Shown piece by piece: positions 17,623 through 25,986 of a stretch of DNA of 64,000 nt. This DNA is from JBBTTE01 sp038064375 (GTDB lineage: Bacteria > Patescibacteriota > Saccharimonadia > Saccharimonadales > UBA4665). The DNA lies in assembly GCA_038064375.1 (NCBI GenBank), contig JBBTTF010000001.1, positions 124,001 to 188,000 of the forward strand, in the 5' to 3' direction. The notes beneath the pieces were generated by a model. It searched no databases. It had not been told where the DNA came from and was given only the letters and a program-made list of their open reading frames with translations. Position 1 is the first letter of the stretch, and each line of letters begins with the position of its first letter. The position numbers were made by a program, and so were the translations under genes.

Positions 17623-19035
17623 TTACGCATACAAATGCTCCTTGATTTCGCTGATTGCCATGCGCAAAGATGCGTCAGTCCGAGCCTCTTCGTCTATTTT
17701 GTGTACAGAGTGAATGGCGGTGGTGTGGTCTTTGCGGCCAAGCTCACGAGCAATCTTAGGGAAGCTAAGCTTGAGCTCGTTACGTAGTATGTACATAGCG
17801 ACTTGGCGCGGTACAACAATGTCTTTATCGCGCTTAGGACCAACAATATCCTCGTATGGTATCTGGAAGTGGCGGGCGGTGCGCTCAATTACCTGCTTGG
17901 CGCTAAGGTGCTTAGGTCGAACCTTGCTGACGTTGAGTAACCCGGTTGCAATATTGAGACTTGGCTCTAAGCCGCGCATCTCACAGTAAGCCATGAGTTG
18001 GTTGAGTGCACCCTCAAGCTCACGGATGTTGTTTTGAATATTAGTTGCTAGGTATTCGACGACGTCGTGATCGAGTTCGTCAAAGTGGCCTTGAGCCTTG
18101 GTCTGTACGATTGCGCAACGTGTCTCAAAGTCAGGGATCTGCATGTCGATGCTCATTCCGCCAGCAAAGCGAGACCTTAAGCGGTCTTCTAGTGTTGGAA
18201 TATCTTTTGGCGGCTTGTCTGCACTGATAATAATTTGCTTATTGGCTTGGTGAAGGGCATTAAAGGTGTGGAAGAACTCCTCTTGCATCTTCTCTTTGCC
18301 AGCAATGAACTGAACATCATCAACGATCAAAACATCAGCTGTTCGATAGTGACTAGCAAAAGCAGCGGTCTTACGGAATCTAAGCGCATCGACAAACTCC
18401 TGCACAAACTGCTCGGTAGATATGTATAAGACTTTAGCGTTGGGGTCGCGGGCAGCCAAGATGTTGCCAACAGCCTGAATCAAGTGAGTCTTACCAATAC
18501 CAACACCTCCATATAAGAACAGTGGGTTGTACTTGGTGCCCGGCTGACTTGCCACGGCTTGGCAAGCTGCAAATGCCAACTCATTACTACCACCAACAAT
18601 AAAACTGTCCAGTGTGTAGCGCTCATTAAGGCCTTGTCGGTATGAGTGAGCGAGGCCACCGCCCAATGTTCCTTGGGTTCGTTTGGCTGCTGGTTCTTCT
18701 GTTGTAGTTTGTGGGCTGCTTGATTGTTGCGCTTGCTCGCTGTGAGACTCGCTCGCTGGGGTGTGTTTTGCACGAGGTTTATCAGCATGTGTCGAGATAA
18801 TCTTATACTCGATACCCTTGGAGGTTAGGCCATTCTTGGCTAGAGTTTCGACGATGACATCGCCATATTTGCGCTCAAGCTGTTGCTTGATAAAGATGTT
18901 GTTAACACCAATGGTAATAGTTTCGTCGGAGTGTTTGAGCAGACTGGTGCCTTTGAACCACGTCACAAAATTCCCGTGCGAGACCGATAGTTCAATCTCT
19001 CCCAGAACCGCTTGCCACAACGCGTCTTGCTGCAT
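17623..19035 (-). CDS. dnaA: Chromosomal replication initiator DnaA
   Basis: A 470-residue protein with all four DnaA domains. Domain I is about 1-85. Domain II (86-130) is variable, Ser/Gln/Thr-rich. Domain III is the AAA+ core, with Walker A GGVGIGKT (176-183) and Walker B VLIVDD (235-240). Domain IV has the DNA-binding signature GRKDHTTAIHS (about 433-443). DnaA-ATP binds DnaA boxes and melts the origin. A strong ribosome-binding site (AAGAGGAGAGG) lies immediately upstream of the ATG, and TATATT at 19063-19058 is a likely -10 box. Three exact DnaA boxes lie upstream, so autoregulation is likely. The C-terminus overlaps an unlikely small frame. Confidence 0.98.
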   Translation of the reverse strand: MQQDALWQAVLGEIELSVSHGNFVTWFKGTSLLKHSDETITIGVNNIFIKQQLERKYGDVIVETLAKNGLTSKGIEYKIISTHADKPRAKHTPASESHSEQAQQSSSPQTTTEEPAAKRTQGTLGGGLAHSYRQGLNERYTLDSFIVGGSNELAFAACQAVASQPGTKYNPLFLYGGVGIGKTHLIQAVGNILAARDPNAKVLYISTEQFVQEFVDALRFRKTAAFASHYRTADVLIVDDVQFIAGKEKMQEEFFHTFNALHQANKQIIISADKPPKDIPTLEDRLRSRFAGGMSIDMQIPDFETRCAIVQTKAQGHFDELDHDVVEYLATNIQNNIRELEGALNQLMAYCEMRGLEPSLNIATGLLNVSKVRPKHLSAKQVIERTARHFQIPYEDIVGPKRDKDIVVPRQVAMYILRNELKLSFPKIARELGRKDHTTAIHSVHKIDEEARTDASLRMAISEIKEHLYA

Positions 19036-19057
19036 ACCTCTCCTCTTAGTAGGATCT

Positions 19058-19063
19058 AATATA
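19058..19063 (-). promoter_or_regulatory. -10 element of dnaA
   Basis: TATATT on the minus strand lies 22 bases before the dnaA ATG, leaving room for the purine-rich ribosome-binding site at 19047-19037. The nearest DnaA box (19080-19088) overlaps the expected -35 zone, consistent with self-repression. Confidence 0.5.
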
Positions 19064-19406
19064 CGACACTCGGGCTAACTTATCCACACCCATAATTAAC
19101 TTTCTTTGTGATTAGAGGTCGATAGGTCGACTAGAGGTATGTTTATGCACAGCAGAATCCCTCATCTGTTAATGTGTGGATAACATGTCGCGTATGGGGG
19201 ATAACTTAGCCCGTTTGGCGAAGAAGCATTGTCAAAACCACATGGTGCTGCCGTAAGGCACGAGTGGTTTGTTGAGTTGTCCGACTACGGCCTATAATAA
19301 AAATTATTAATATTTATTAGATTTTATTAAAGGCATAAATTGGTACAAAAAAACCGAAGCGCAGGGACGCCGACCAAAACACCTTTACAAACAGGGGTAA
19401 GCAAGG

Positions 19407-19412
19407 TATAAT
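19407..19412 (+). promoter_or_regulatory. -10 element of rpmH-rnpA
   Basis: A perfect TATAAT lies 46 bases before the rpmH ATG. A ribosome-binding site AAGAAGGA (19445-19452) lies just before the gene, so this is an ordinary leadered transcript. Confidence 0.6.
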
Positions 19413-19458
19413 TGGATCTAACATTCAATAGCAACAGCTACTTAAAGAAGGAAATCAC

Positions 19459-19596
19459 ATGCCAAAGCGAACCTACCAACCCAAGAAACGTTCACGTGCC
19501 CGCGAACACGGCTTTTTAAAGCGAATGGCATCCAAGGCCGGTCGTAACGTTCTCAAGCGCCGCCGCACCAAAGGCCGAGCTAAACTTACTGCCTAG
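19459..19596 (+). CDS. rpmH: 50S ribosomal protein L34
   Basis: A 45-residue, very basic protein: MPKRTYQPKKRSRAREHGFL at the start, then KRMASKAGRNVLKRRRTKGR and ending AKLTA. This is a full-length bacterial L34 with the conserved KRTYQP opening and the GRxVLxxRRxKGRxxL core. It is a structural protein of the large ribosomal subunit. It sits next to oriC and two bases before rnpA, the arrangement found in most bacteria, where both are cotranscribed. A ribosome-binding site (AAGAAGGA) precedes the ATG by about 6 bases. Confidence 0.98.
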   Translation: MPKRTYQPKKRSRAREHGFLKRMASKAGRNVLKRRRTKGRAKLTA

Positions 19597-19598
19597 AA

Positions 19599-19952
19599 AT
19601 GATCAGCGTAGCTCACCGCTTTCATGGCTACGGCAGCCTACGCGGTGTCTATCAGGGTGGCAAAAACGTCCGCGGCTCATTAGTAAGCCTTAGGTTTCGT
19701 AGTAGAGGCCCAAACAAACCGTATCGCGTTGCGGTAGTTGTTAGTCGCAAGGTTAACAAGTCTGCTGTGGTGCGCAACCGTATTAGACGCAGGATTTATG
19801 AGGTTGTGCGACAATCCGAAGCCTCAATAGAGGCAGGCACTGATCTAGTGATAACGGTGTTTGACGATAAAGTTGCCGAGATAGAGGCCCAAAAGTTGCA
19901 GTCGGCGATCAGCGAATTATTGCAAAAAGCCTCCAGCCAACCCACCAAATAG
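19599..19952 (+). CDS. rnpA: Ribonuclease P protein component
   Basis: A 117-residue basic protein of typical RnpA length. It starts around HRFHGYGSLRGVYQGG and carries the family signature VNKSAVVRNRIRRRIYEVVR, whose arginines bind the RNase P RNA and pre-tRNA leader. It joins the RNase P RNA to mature tRNA 5' ends. The RNA gene is not in this window. The gene follows rpmH after two bases. Ile, Val and Ser replace residues common in proteobacterial forms, as expected from distance. Confidence 0.95.
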   Translation: MISVAHRFHGYGSLRGVYQGGKNVRGSLVSLRFRSRGPNKPYRVAVVVSRKVNKSAVVRNRIRRRIYEVVRQSEASIEAGTDLVITVFDDKVAEIEAQKLQSAISELLQKASSQPTK

Positions 19953-20017
19953 CCCCCAAACATCGGTCAGACGTGCTATAGTAGAGAGCAAATAACGTAA
20001 AGGGAGTCCCGAGGCCC

Positions 20018-20962
20018 ATGTTTACGACATTAGTAGTCCAACCTCTTTTTAACCTGTTGGCATTGATCTACGCCTTGATACCGGGGCACAACTTTGGCCT
20101 AGCGCTGATCATCTTCACGATAATTATTCGTTTGGCTTTGTGGCCAATGGTCAAAAAGCAGCTGCATCAAGCCAAGGCGATGCGCAAGCTACAACCCGAG
20201 ATTAAGCGCGTTAAGAAGGCAACCAAGGGCAATCGTGCCCAAGAGTCGCAGATGTTGATGGAACTCTACAAAGAACGTGGCATCAACCCGTTTGCTACAT
20301 TTCCAACCTTAATCGTTCAGTTTATTATCTTGATTGGCTTATATAGTGGTCTTAATAAGCTGATTCATGATCCAAACGCTTTGGTAACATTCACCTATCC
20401 GTTTGTTCAGGGTTTGCCGTGGATGGAGCAGCTAGCCAAAAACATTCACCTGCTTGATAACACCTTATTTGGCTTTGTTGATCTGAGTCGCGCAGCTCTT
20501 GGAAAGGGCGGCGTGTATTGGCCAGCAATGTTCTTAGTTATTGGTAGTGCCGTAGCGCAGTTCTATCAGACCAAGCAACTGATGCCTAGCAACAAAGACG
20601 GCCGTAGCCTGCGTACCATTCTCAAAGAAGCCGGTACAGGCAAGCAGGCCGATCAGTCAGAGGTGAATGCCGCTGTCTTTAGCAGTACAAAGTTCTTGCT
20701 GCCGGTGATGATCTTTGTCTTCACGGTTAACCTAGCCTCTGCCCTAAGCCTTTACTGGTTTGTCGGTGGAATCGTTGCCTACATCCAGCAGAGCATTGTT
20801 CTTAACAAAGACGAAGAAGAGATGGAAGCTATCGCTGATAAGCCAGACAAGAAAAAGAAGAACCTAAGCAAAATCCCAGAGGCAGAAATCGTCTCCACAA
20901 ACACCAAAAAGCCAACTCCCAAGGCCAAAAAACAGACTAAAAAACGGAGGAAAAAGAGATGA
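20018..20962 (+). CDS. yidC: Membrane protein insertase YidC/Oxa1
   Basis: A 314-residue short-form YidC without the large periplasmic domain of Gram-negative versions. The first hydrophobic segment is followed by NFGLALIIFTIIIRLALWPMVKKQLHQAKAM, in which the arginine of the hydrophilic groove sits in the conserved place. Then come the helical hairpin with MELYKERGINPFATFPTLIVQF and three further membrane segments. A long Lys-rich tail (about 265-314) should bind ribosomes. YidC inserts and folds membrane proteins with or without SecYEG. An extended -10 (TGCTATAGT, 19974-19982) and GGGAGT form its own promoter and ribosome-binding site. Its stop overlaps khpB by four bases. Confidence 0.95.
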   Translation: MFTTLVVQPLFNLLALIYALIPGHNFGLALIIFTIIIRLALWPMVKKQLHQAKAMRKLQPEIKRVKKATKGNRAQESQMLMELYKERGINPFATFPTLIVQFIILIGLYSGLNKLIHDPNALVTFTYPFVQGLPWMEQLAKNIHLLDNTLFGFVDLSRAALGKGGVYWPAMFLVIGSAVAQFYQTKQLMPSNKDGRSLRTILKEAGTGKQADQSEVNAAVFSSTKFLLPVMIFVFTVNLASALSLYWFVGGIVAYIQQSIVLNKDEEEMEAIADKPDKKKKNLSKIPEAEIVSTNTKKPTPKAKKQTKKRRKKR

Positions 20963-21423
20963 ACAGCTCAATGGAAGAAGCAATCCAATACTCTAAGAAA
21001 TACCTAGAAGATCTATTATCATTCTTTGGCCTAAACACTGACGTCTACGCAACTAGCGACGACGAAGTGATCCAGCTAAGCGTCCCCAGCACACATCTCA
21101 ATGGCTTTTTGATTGGTCAGCGCGGTGAGAACATGCGCTCATTGCAATATCTGACTAGCACAGCACTCAAGAACAATGATTACGAACACAATCGCATCAA
21201 CGTCGACATCGCCGACTACAAGAAGCAGCGCGCCGAGCGCTTGCGTGAACGCGCTGAGGTCTGGGTTAAGCAAGTCCGTGACAGTGGTGAATCTATGGAT
21301 GTAGAGCCCATGAACGCTGCCGACAGGCGCGTTGTTCACCAGCTTGCAGCTGAGTACGGTCTAACCAGCGAATCTGCTGGTGAGGGTCGTGACCGACATA
21401 TTGTGCTTAAGAAGGGTGACTAG
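20959..21423 (+). CDS. khpB: RNA-binding protein KhpB/Jag (KH and R3H domains)
   Basis: A 154-residue protein. The KH domain has the binding loop GFLIGQRGENM (about 49-59), and the C-terminal R3H domain has MNAADRRVVHQLAAEYGLTSESAGEGRDRHIVL. KhpB/Jag works with KhpA as an RNA chaperone that affects cell elongation and division in Gram-positive bacteria, and usually follows yidC. The N-terminal Jag_N domain of the Firmicute form is missing, which fits the short length. The ATG overlaps the yidC stop, with GGAGG at 20946-20950 upstream. Its TAG stop shares CTAG with the convergent ugd gene. Confidence 0.93.
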   Translation: MNSSMEEAIQYSKKYLEDLLSFFGLNTDVYATSDDEVIQLSVPSTHLNGFLIGQRGENMRSLQYLTSTALKNNDYEHNRINVDIADYKKQRAERLRERAEVWVKQVRDSGESMDVEPMNAADRRVVHQLAAEYGLTSESAGEGRDRHIVLKKGD

Positions 21424-22745
21424 CTAACGAGAACGGGTCGTCGGCCAATACTGTAATAGCTAAAACCAGCGGCCTGCATCTGCGCAGGCTGAAAAACGTT
21501 ACGGCCGTCAAATACCAGTGGCTGCTCCAATGACTTAGCAACTATGCTCAGATCGCTATCACCAAACTCAGGCCACTCGGTGGCGATAAGCAAAGCCGTG
21601 GCACCAGACAAGGTGTCGTACTTATCATCAACTATCTTAACGCGGTCGTCACCTTCGTAGACGGCACGGACATTATCAGCAGCCTCCGGGTCGTAAGCGA
21701 CAACCTTTGCCCCGGCCTCGAGTAGTCGATTAATAATCGTCAGGGCAGGCGCCTCGCGGATGTCATCGGTATTGGGCTTGAAGGCTAGGCCCCACAGAGC
21801 AAAAGTCTTACCCGAAATGTTGCCATCAAAATGATCAAGTAGCTTGGTGACCAAAACTTCTTGCTGCTGGTCGTTGATAGCCATAGCAGCCGTTAGGAGC
21901 TTGAAGTCATAGTTGTGCTCCTCGGACATATGCTTGAGCGCACGCACGTCCTTAGGGAAGCAGCTGCCACCACAACCAATACCTGGGTAAAGAAACTTTT
22001 CGCCAATGCGGCTATCGGCACCAATGGCTTGTCGCAACATGTCGACATCAGCGCCCATTCGCTCACTGAGCTGTGCCATTTCGTTCATAAAGCTGATCTT
22101 GGTTACCAAGAAGGTATTAGCAGCGTATTTAGTTAGTTCGGCGGTGCGGGGGTCGGTGACATAGAGAGGGCGTTCGTCATTGGTGAAAGAAGCATAGAGT
22201 TCGCGCATGACTGCCTCAGCCTCTTTGCTGCTAACGCCAACTACTACACGTTCTGGTTCCATAAAGTCAGCTATCGCGTGACCTTCCCGCAAGAACTCTG
22301 GGTTAGAGGCAACATCAAATGGACTAGTAGCTTTGGCAGCGATGGCTTCGTGTACGGCCTCAGCAGTGCCCACGGGGACAGTGCTCTTGTCGATAACTAC
22401 GCAATACTCAGAGGGTAGGCAGTCCCCCAAGGCTTCGGCGACTTTAAGTACAGCCGACAGATCGGCCGAACCATCTTCCATCGGTGGTGTAGGCAATGCC
22501 AAGAAGATAGCTTTAGCATCAGCAATCCCTTCGGCGAGACTGGTTGTAAAGGTCAATCGACCTTGCTCGATGGCGCGCGCCATGACCTCTTCTAGATTGG
22601 GCTCATAAATGGGAGAAACGCCCTGCTTGAGCTGCGCGACCTTAGCCTCGTTATTGTCGACACAAACAACATTGTGCCCGCTATCCGCGAGACAACAACC
22701 AGTAACCAGTCCGACATAACCTGTCCCTACAATTGTCACATTCAT
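21420..22745 (-). CDS. ugd: UDP-glucose 6-dehydrogenase
   Basis: A 441-residue enzyme of the UDP-glucose/GDP-mannose dehydrogenase family. The NAD-binding motif GTGYVG lies at 7-12 with the adenosine-binding Asp at 30 (VCVDNN). The catalytic cysteine is C262 in GIGCGGSCFPKD, and NEFLREG-like SNPEFLREG lies at 148-155. It oxidises UDP-glucose to UDP-glucuronate with two NAD+. It is the first gene of the polysaccharide region on this strand. The substrate could also be UDP-ManNAc or GDP-mannose, but the sequence pattern fits UDP-glucose best. TATAAT lies 8 bases before the ATG. Confidence 0.88.
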   Translation of the reverse strand: MNVTIVGTGYVGLVTGCCLADSGHNVVCVDNNEAKVAQLKQGVSPIYEPNLEEVMARAIEQGRLTFTTSLAEGIADAKAIFLALPTPPMEDGSADLSAVLKVAEALGDCLPSEYCVVIDKSTVPVGTAEAVHEAIAAKATSPFDVASNPEFLREGHAIADFMEPERVVVGVSSKEAEAVMRELYASFTNDERPLYVTDPRTAELTKYAANTFLVTKISFMNEMAQLSERMGADVDMLRQAIGADSRIGEKFLYPGIGCGGSCFPKDVRALKHMSEEHNYDFKLLTAAMAINDQQQEVLVTKLLDHFDGNISGKTFALWGLAFKPNTDDIREAPALTIINRLLEAGAKVVAYDPEAADNVRAVYEGDDRVKIVDDKYDTLSGATALLIATEWPEFGDSDLSIVAKSLEQPLVFDGRNVFQPAQMQAAGFSYYSIGRRPVLVS

Positions 22746-22780
22746 GAGGTTTTATTATACATGGCCCCGAGGCTAAAAGC

Positions 22781-23869
22781 TCAACCTGCTCGTTTGTAGA
22801 CTTCGAGTGTTTGCGCGGCCGTACGCTGCCACGAGTATTCGGAGGCCTTGGCTTTGCCGTTGTTTATAAAGGTTTGCCGCAGCTCTTGGTTGGTCAGAAC
22901 CTCGTTGATGGCGTGTGACATGGACTGAACGTCCAGAGGGTCAAAGTAGTGCGCAGCGTCACCATAGATCTCAGGCAGACAACTGGCGTTGCTACTGACT
23001 ACTGGCGCGCCGTGCATCATGGCCTCTAATCCCGGCAGACCAAAACCTTCGCTCAAAGAAGGGAATACATAAGCTTGAGTCTGCTCATACAGCCAGCGCA
23101 ACTGCCCTTCGCTGACAAAGTCGGTAAACACTACGTTTGCAATCCCGCGACTGGTGACCATTGCTTCGACACGAGCGTAGTTGCTATCCTTCTTGCCTGC
23201 GAGCACTAGCACAAGATCAGGGTGCTGACCTTTGAGCAGAGCAAAGGCTTCTATCAAGCGCTCCAGATTCTTGTGGGGCATCGGGCGACCGACGTACATG
23301 ATGAACGGCTTGCCTTCGAGCTCTGGCATAGTCTGTGCCGGTTCGATAATTGCGTCGGCCGCTTCAAGGGTCACAGTGATTTTATCCGGACTTACCCCGC
23401 TAAAATTAACCAAATCCTTTTTGGCAAACTGTGATCCTGTTATTATTGCCACGGATTTCTTAAGCACTCGTTTTATAACAAGCCGATAGATATGCTGCTT
23501 GAAGCGAAAGACGATCATGTTTTTGCTTGGATTATCGAAACGTAGAGCAGTCAGGTCGTGAACCGTAGACACGACTCTGCCGCGGTACAAGATTGGCTGT
23601 TGCGCAAACGGAAAGTGCACCAGATCGGCTTGTTGACGCTTGATTAGACGCTTCAGCCCAAGCTGCTCCCCAAAGCTGAACTCCTTGTAAGGACAAATTA
23701 TCTTGCTAAAACGATTATTGCTGGGCTGCCAGCCTTCGGCGTCTTGGGGCTTGAGCAGTACTCTATATTCGTTTTCATGGTCAATAAGTTGCAGATAGTG
23801 CAATAGTCTTTCAACATAACGACCGGAGCTGGTGCGAAGTTCGCGGGCGTCTATAACGATTCGTTTCAT
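22781..23869 (-). CDS. Glycosyltransferase family 4 (GT-B)
   Basis: A 362-residue GT4 enzyme from ATG 23869 (MKRIVIDARELRTSSGRYVERLL). The acceptor-side half contains DLVHFPFAQQP and STVHDLTALR. The donor half contains FIMYVGRPMPHKNLERLIEAFALL and the E-x7-E pattern SLSEGFGLPGLEAMMHGAPVVSSN. These retaining enzymes transfer sugars, often mannose or rhamnose, from nucleotide donors. An in-frame start 27 codons upstream is less likely, because family members begin at the MKRIVIDAREL strand. The gene sits between ugd and gmd; its donor may be GDP-mannose or GDP-rhamnose, which is inference. Confidence 0.87.
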   Translation of the reverse strand: MKRIVIDARELRTSSGRYVERLLHYLQLIDHENEYRVLLKPQDAEGWQPSNNRFSKIICPYKEFSFGEQLGLKRLIKRQQADLVHFPFAQQPILYRGRVVSTVHDLTALRFDNPSKNMIVFRFKQHIYRLVIKRVLKKSVAIITGSQFAKKDLVNFSGVSPDKITVTLEAADAIIEPAQTMPELEGKPFIMYVGRPMPHKNLERLIEAFALLKGQHPDLVLVLAGKKDSNYARVEAMVTSRGIANVVFTDFVSEGQLRWLYEQTQAYVFPSLSEGFGLPGLEAMMHGAPVVSSNASCLPEIYGDAAHYFDPLDVQSMSHAINEVLTNQELRQTFINNGKAKASEYSWQRTAAQTLEVYKRAG

Positions 23870-23978
23870 AGACTTATAGTAACTTAGGCAAAATCTAAAA
23901 GTAAGAGGCAGACTTTGGCGCAGGCTAGATGTTATACTATTGCTTAGCAATAAAATCTAGACGGAGGCGACGCGACTA

Positions 23979-24974
23979 ATGGCAAAGACTGCACTTATCA
24001 CAGGCATTACTGGGCAAGATGGTTATCACTTGGCAGAACTATTGAACTCAAAAGGCTATGAAGTCTACGGCATAATCCGCGGCCAACAAAACCCTAAGCG
24101 TCAGCGCGTTGAGCAAGAGCAGCCATACATCAAACTCATTGAGGCTGACCTTGTAGACCAGTCATCACTCGTCAACGCCATTCAGATATCTAAGCCTGAC
24201 GAGGTGTACAACCTAGCCGCTATTAGCCACGTTGGATATTCTTTTAAGACGCCACAGCTAGTTGCTGATGTTACGGGCAAGGGTGTTCTTAACCTACTTG
24301 AAGCTATTCGTCAGACCGGCGGTGCTAAGACGATTCGCTTTTATCAAGCTTCAACTTCTGAGATGTTTGGTGGTCTGGACTACAACCGACCTGGCAAGGG
24401 CTATGACGAGGACGCCCTATTCCACCCAAGAAGCCCATATGGTGTAGCTAAGCTCTACGGACACTGGATTACCAAGAACTATCGCGAGAGCTATGACATG
24501 CACGCTAGCTGTGGCATATTGTTCAACCACGAAGGCGAACGACGCGGCCTAGAGTTTGTAACTCGCAAGATTAGTAATGCTGTTGCTCGCATTCACCTTG
24601 GTAAGCAAGACCACATTGAGCTCGGCAACCTCGAGCCTAAGCGAGACTGGGGCTACGCTGGTGACTACGTAGAAGGTATGTGGCGAATGCTGCAGCAAGA
24701 CCAGCCTGATGACTTTGTCTTGGCAACTGGCGAGACGCACTCTATTGGTGAATTCTTGGAGCTGGCCTTTAAAGAAATCGGAATAGACGACTGGAAGCCT
24801 TACGTTAAAGAGAACCCTGCCTTTATGCGACCAGCAGAAGTCGACATCTTACTCGGCGACCCTTCAAAAGCCGAAAGAGTTCTTGGCTGGAAGCGCAAAG
24901 TCGACTTTGAAGGTCTTGTTAAGCTGATGGTCCAGAACGACATCGGCCTAGAATCAGCCGACACCCTTAAGTAG
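23979..24974 (+). CDS. gmd: GDP-mannose 4,6-dehydratase
   Basis: A 331-residue short-chain dehydrogenase-type enzyme. The NADP-binding TGITGQDG lies at 8-15. The catalytic set is T126 and E128 (QASTSEMFG) with Y154 and K158 (SPYGVAKLY). Family blocks NHEGERRG and EVDILLGDPSKAERVLGW are also present. It converts GDP-D-mannose to GDP-4-keto-6-deoxymannose, the branch point to GDP-D-rhamnose, GDP-L-fucose and GDP-perosamine. A convergent gene encodes an RMD-like reductase. Promoter TATACT and a good ribosome-binding site ACGGAGGCGA precede the ATG. Confidence 0.95.
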   Translation: MAKTALITGITGQDGYHLAELLNSKGYEVYGIIRGQQNPKRQRVEQEQPYIKLIEADLVDQSSLVNAIQISKPDEVYNLAAISHVGYSFKTPQLVADVTGKGVLNLLEAIRQTGGAKTIRFYQASTSEMFGGLDYNRPGKGYDEDALFHPRSPYGVAKLYGHWITKNYRESYDMHASCGILFNHEGERRGLEFVTRKISNAVARIHLGKQDHIELGNLEPKRDWGYAGDYVEGMWRMLQQDQPDDFVLATGETHSIGEFLELAFKEIGIDDWKPYVKENPAFMRPAEVDILLGDPSKAERVLGWKRKVDFEGLVKLMVQNDIGLESADTLK

Positions 24975-24976
24975 TA

Positions 24977-25903
24977 CTAGCGAGAACGCCAGTCGGCAAT
25001 AACGTCGGCCAGAGTAGTTTCTATATCAATTGCTGGTTGCCAGCCGGTATCCTGAGCTAGCTTGTCGTGACTGCCGTATATCAACGGATTATCGGCAGGG
25101 CGCATCTTAGCTGGATCAGTCTTGATCTCAGGACTGGACTCAGTGGAGGCAAGCAGGCCTTTGAGAATGTCGTGGCCGCTGCGTGGTGTGCCAGAACAGA
25201 TGTTATAGACTTGGCCGGCACGACCCTTTTGCAATAGCAGACGGTAGGCACGAACAATATCACGAACGTCGGTGTAGTCACGTTGAGCCTCGAGATTGCC
25301 TACCAGCACCTCTTGAGCATTGCCCTTCTCGACTTCAACAATCTGTTGAGCTAAGTCAGGAACAATAAAGCCAGGGCCTTGGCCGGGGCCAATGTGATTA
25401 AAAGGACGGGCGATTATCGAGTCAAAGCCACGCCCGTGATAGTAATGGGCCATTTGCTCTTGGCCGATCTTGCTGACGGAGTATGGTGAGCTTGGCTCGA
25501 CAGGGGAGTCTTCGTTTAGAGGCAGAGACGCAGTTGCATCGTAGAGGCTGCCACTGCTGATAATCAAAAAGCGCGGTGATGCACCTTGAGACAAGGCGGC
25601 TTCAAACAAGTTAACCTCAATACCGACGTTTACAGACATGTAAAGCATCGGGTTATCAAAGGAGGCACCAACGGCGGCTAGGCCAGCAAGGTGGATTACG
25701 CCATCTATGTCTGTGAAGTCTATTTGGGCGACCTGATCGGGCTTGGTTAGGTCGAGCTCCAGATAGGTCGCGACATAAGGTGATTTGTCCTTGGCTCCTT
25801 GTGGACCGCCAACACCAACGACGGCTATGCCGTGCTCGTGCAGTTCTTTAACTAGGTGTTGGCCGACAAATCCGTTGGCTCCTGTGACTAAAATCTTTTT
25901 CAT
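24977..25903 (-). CDS. rmd: GDP-4-keto-6-deoxymannose reductase (RMD-like)
   Basis: A 308-residue extended SDR. TGANGFVG lies at 7-14, serine block SSGSLY at 116-121, and catalytic Y141 and K145 in SPYSVSKIG. The blocks ARPFNHIGPGQGPGFI and VGNLEAQRDYTDVRDIVRAY are those of GDP-6-deoxy-D-mannose reductases, which yield GDP-D-rhamnose. A GDP-talose-forming relative or generic UDP-sugar epimerase is possible. The start at 25903 is chosen because the alternative ATG at 25915 overlaps the minus-strand TATAAT promoter box. It is convergent with gmd, two bases apart. With PMM, ManC and Gmd it completes a route from mannose-6-P. Confidence 0.82.
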   Translation of the reverse strand: MKKILVTGANGFVGQHLVKELHEHGIAVVGVGGPQGAKDKSPYVATYLELDLTKPDQVAQIDFTDIDGVIHLAGLAAVGASFDNPMLYMSVNVGIEVNLFEAALSQGASPRFLIISSGSLYDATASLPLNEDSPVEPSSPYSVSKIGQEQMAHYYHGRGFDSIIARPFNHIGPGQGPGFIVPDLAQQIVEVEKGNAQEVLVGNLEAQRDYTDVRDIVRAYRLLLQKGRAGQVYNICSGTPRSGHDILKGLLASTESSPEIKTDPAKMRPADNPLIYGSHDKLAQDTGWQPAIDIETTLADVIADWRSR

Positions 25904-25986
25904 TATGAAGACCATTATATATGACTCTTCAAAACCAAGCCCAGATAAGTTGTAGTAAGGGGTTAATCAGGGTAAAATAGAGCATA

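Larger units (their letters stand above)
19036..19458. other. Replication origin oriC (dnaA-rpmH intergenic region)
   Basis: This 423-base gap separates leftward dnaA from rightward rpmH. It holds three exact TTATNCACA DnaA boxes: 19080-19088 (TTATCCACA, plus), 19143-19151 (TTATGCACA, plus) and 19175-19183 (TTATCCACA, minus). A very AT-rich stretch at about 19291-19340 would serve as the DNA-unwinding element. Between the first two boxes are short overlapping repeats: TAGAGGT at 19113 and 19132, AGGTCGA at 19116 and 19124. Genes on both sides are transcribed away from it, as expected for leading-strand bias. The rpmH promoter occupies the right edge. The unwinding role is inferred from composition and family knowledge. 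Confidence 0.88.

Noticed and set aside
17361..17630. An 89-codon minus-strand open frame between dnaA and dnaN.
   Set aside because: It overlaps the dnaA end and the dnaN ribosome-binding site, has no ribosome-binding site of its own beyond dnaA coding sequence, and its unusual composition is explained by DnaA-box-like and AT-rich DNA. A real small membrane protein is not fully excluded.
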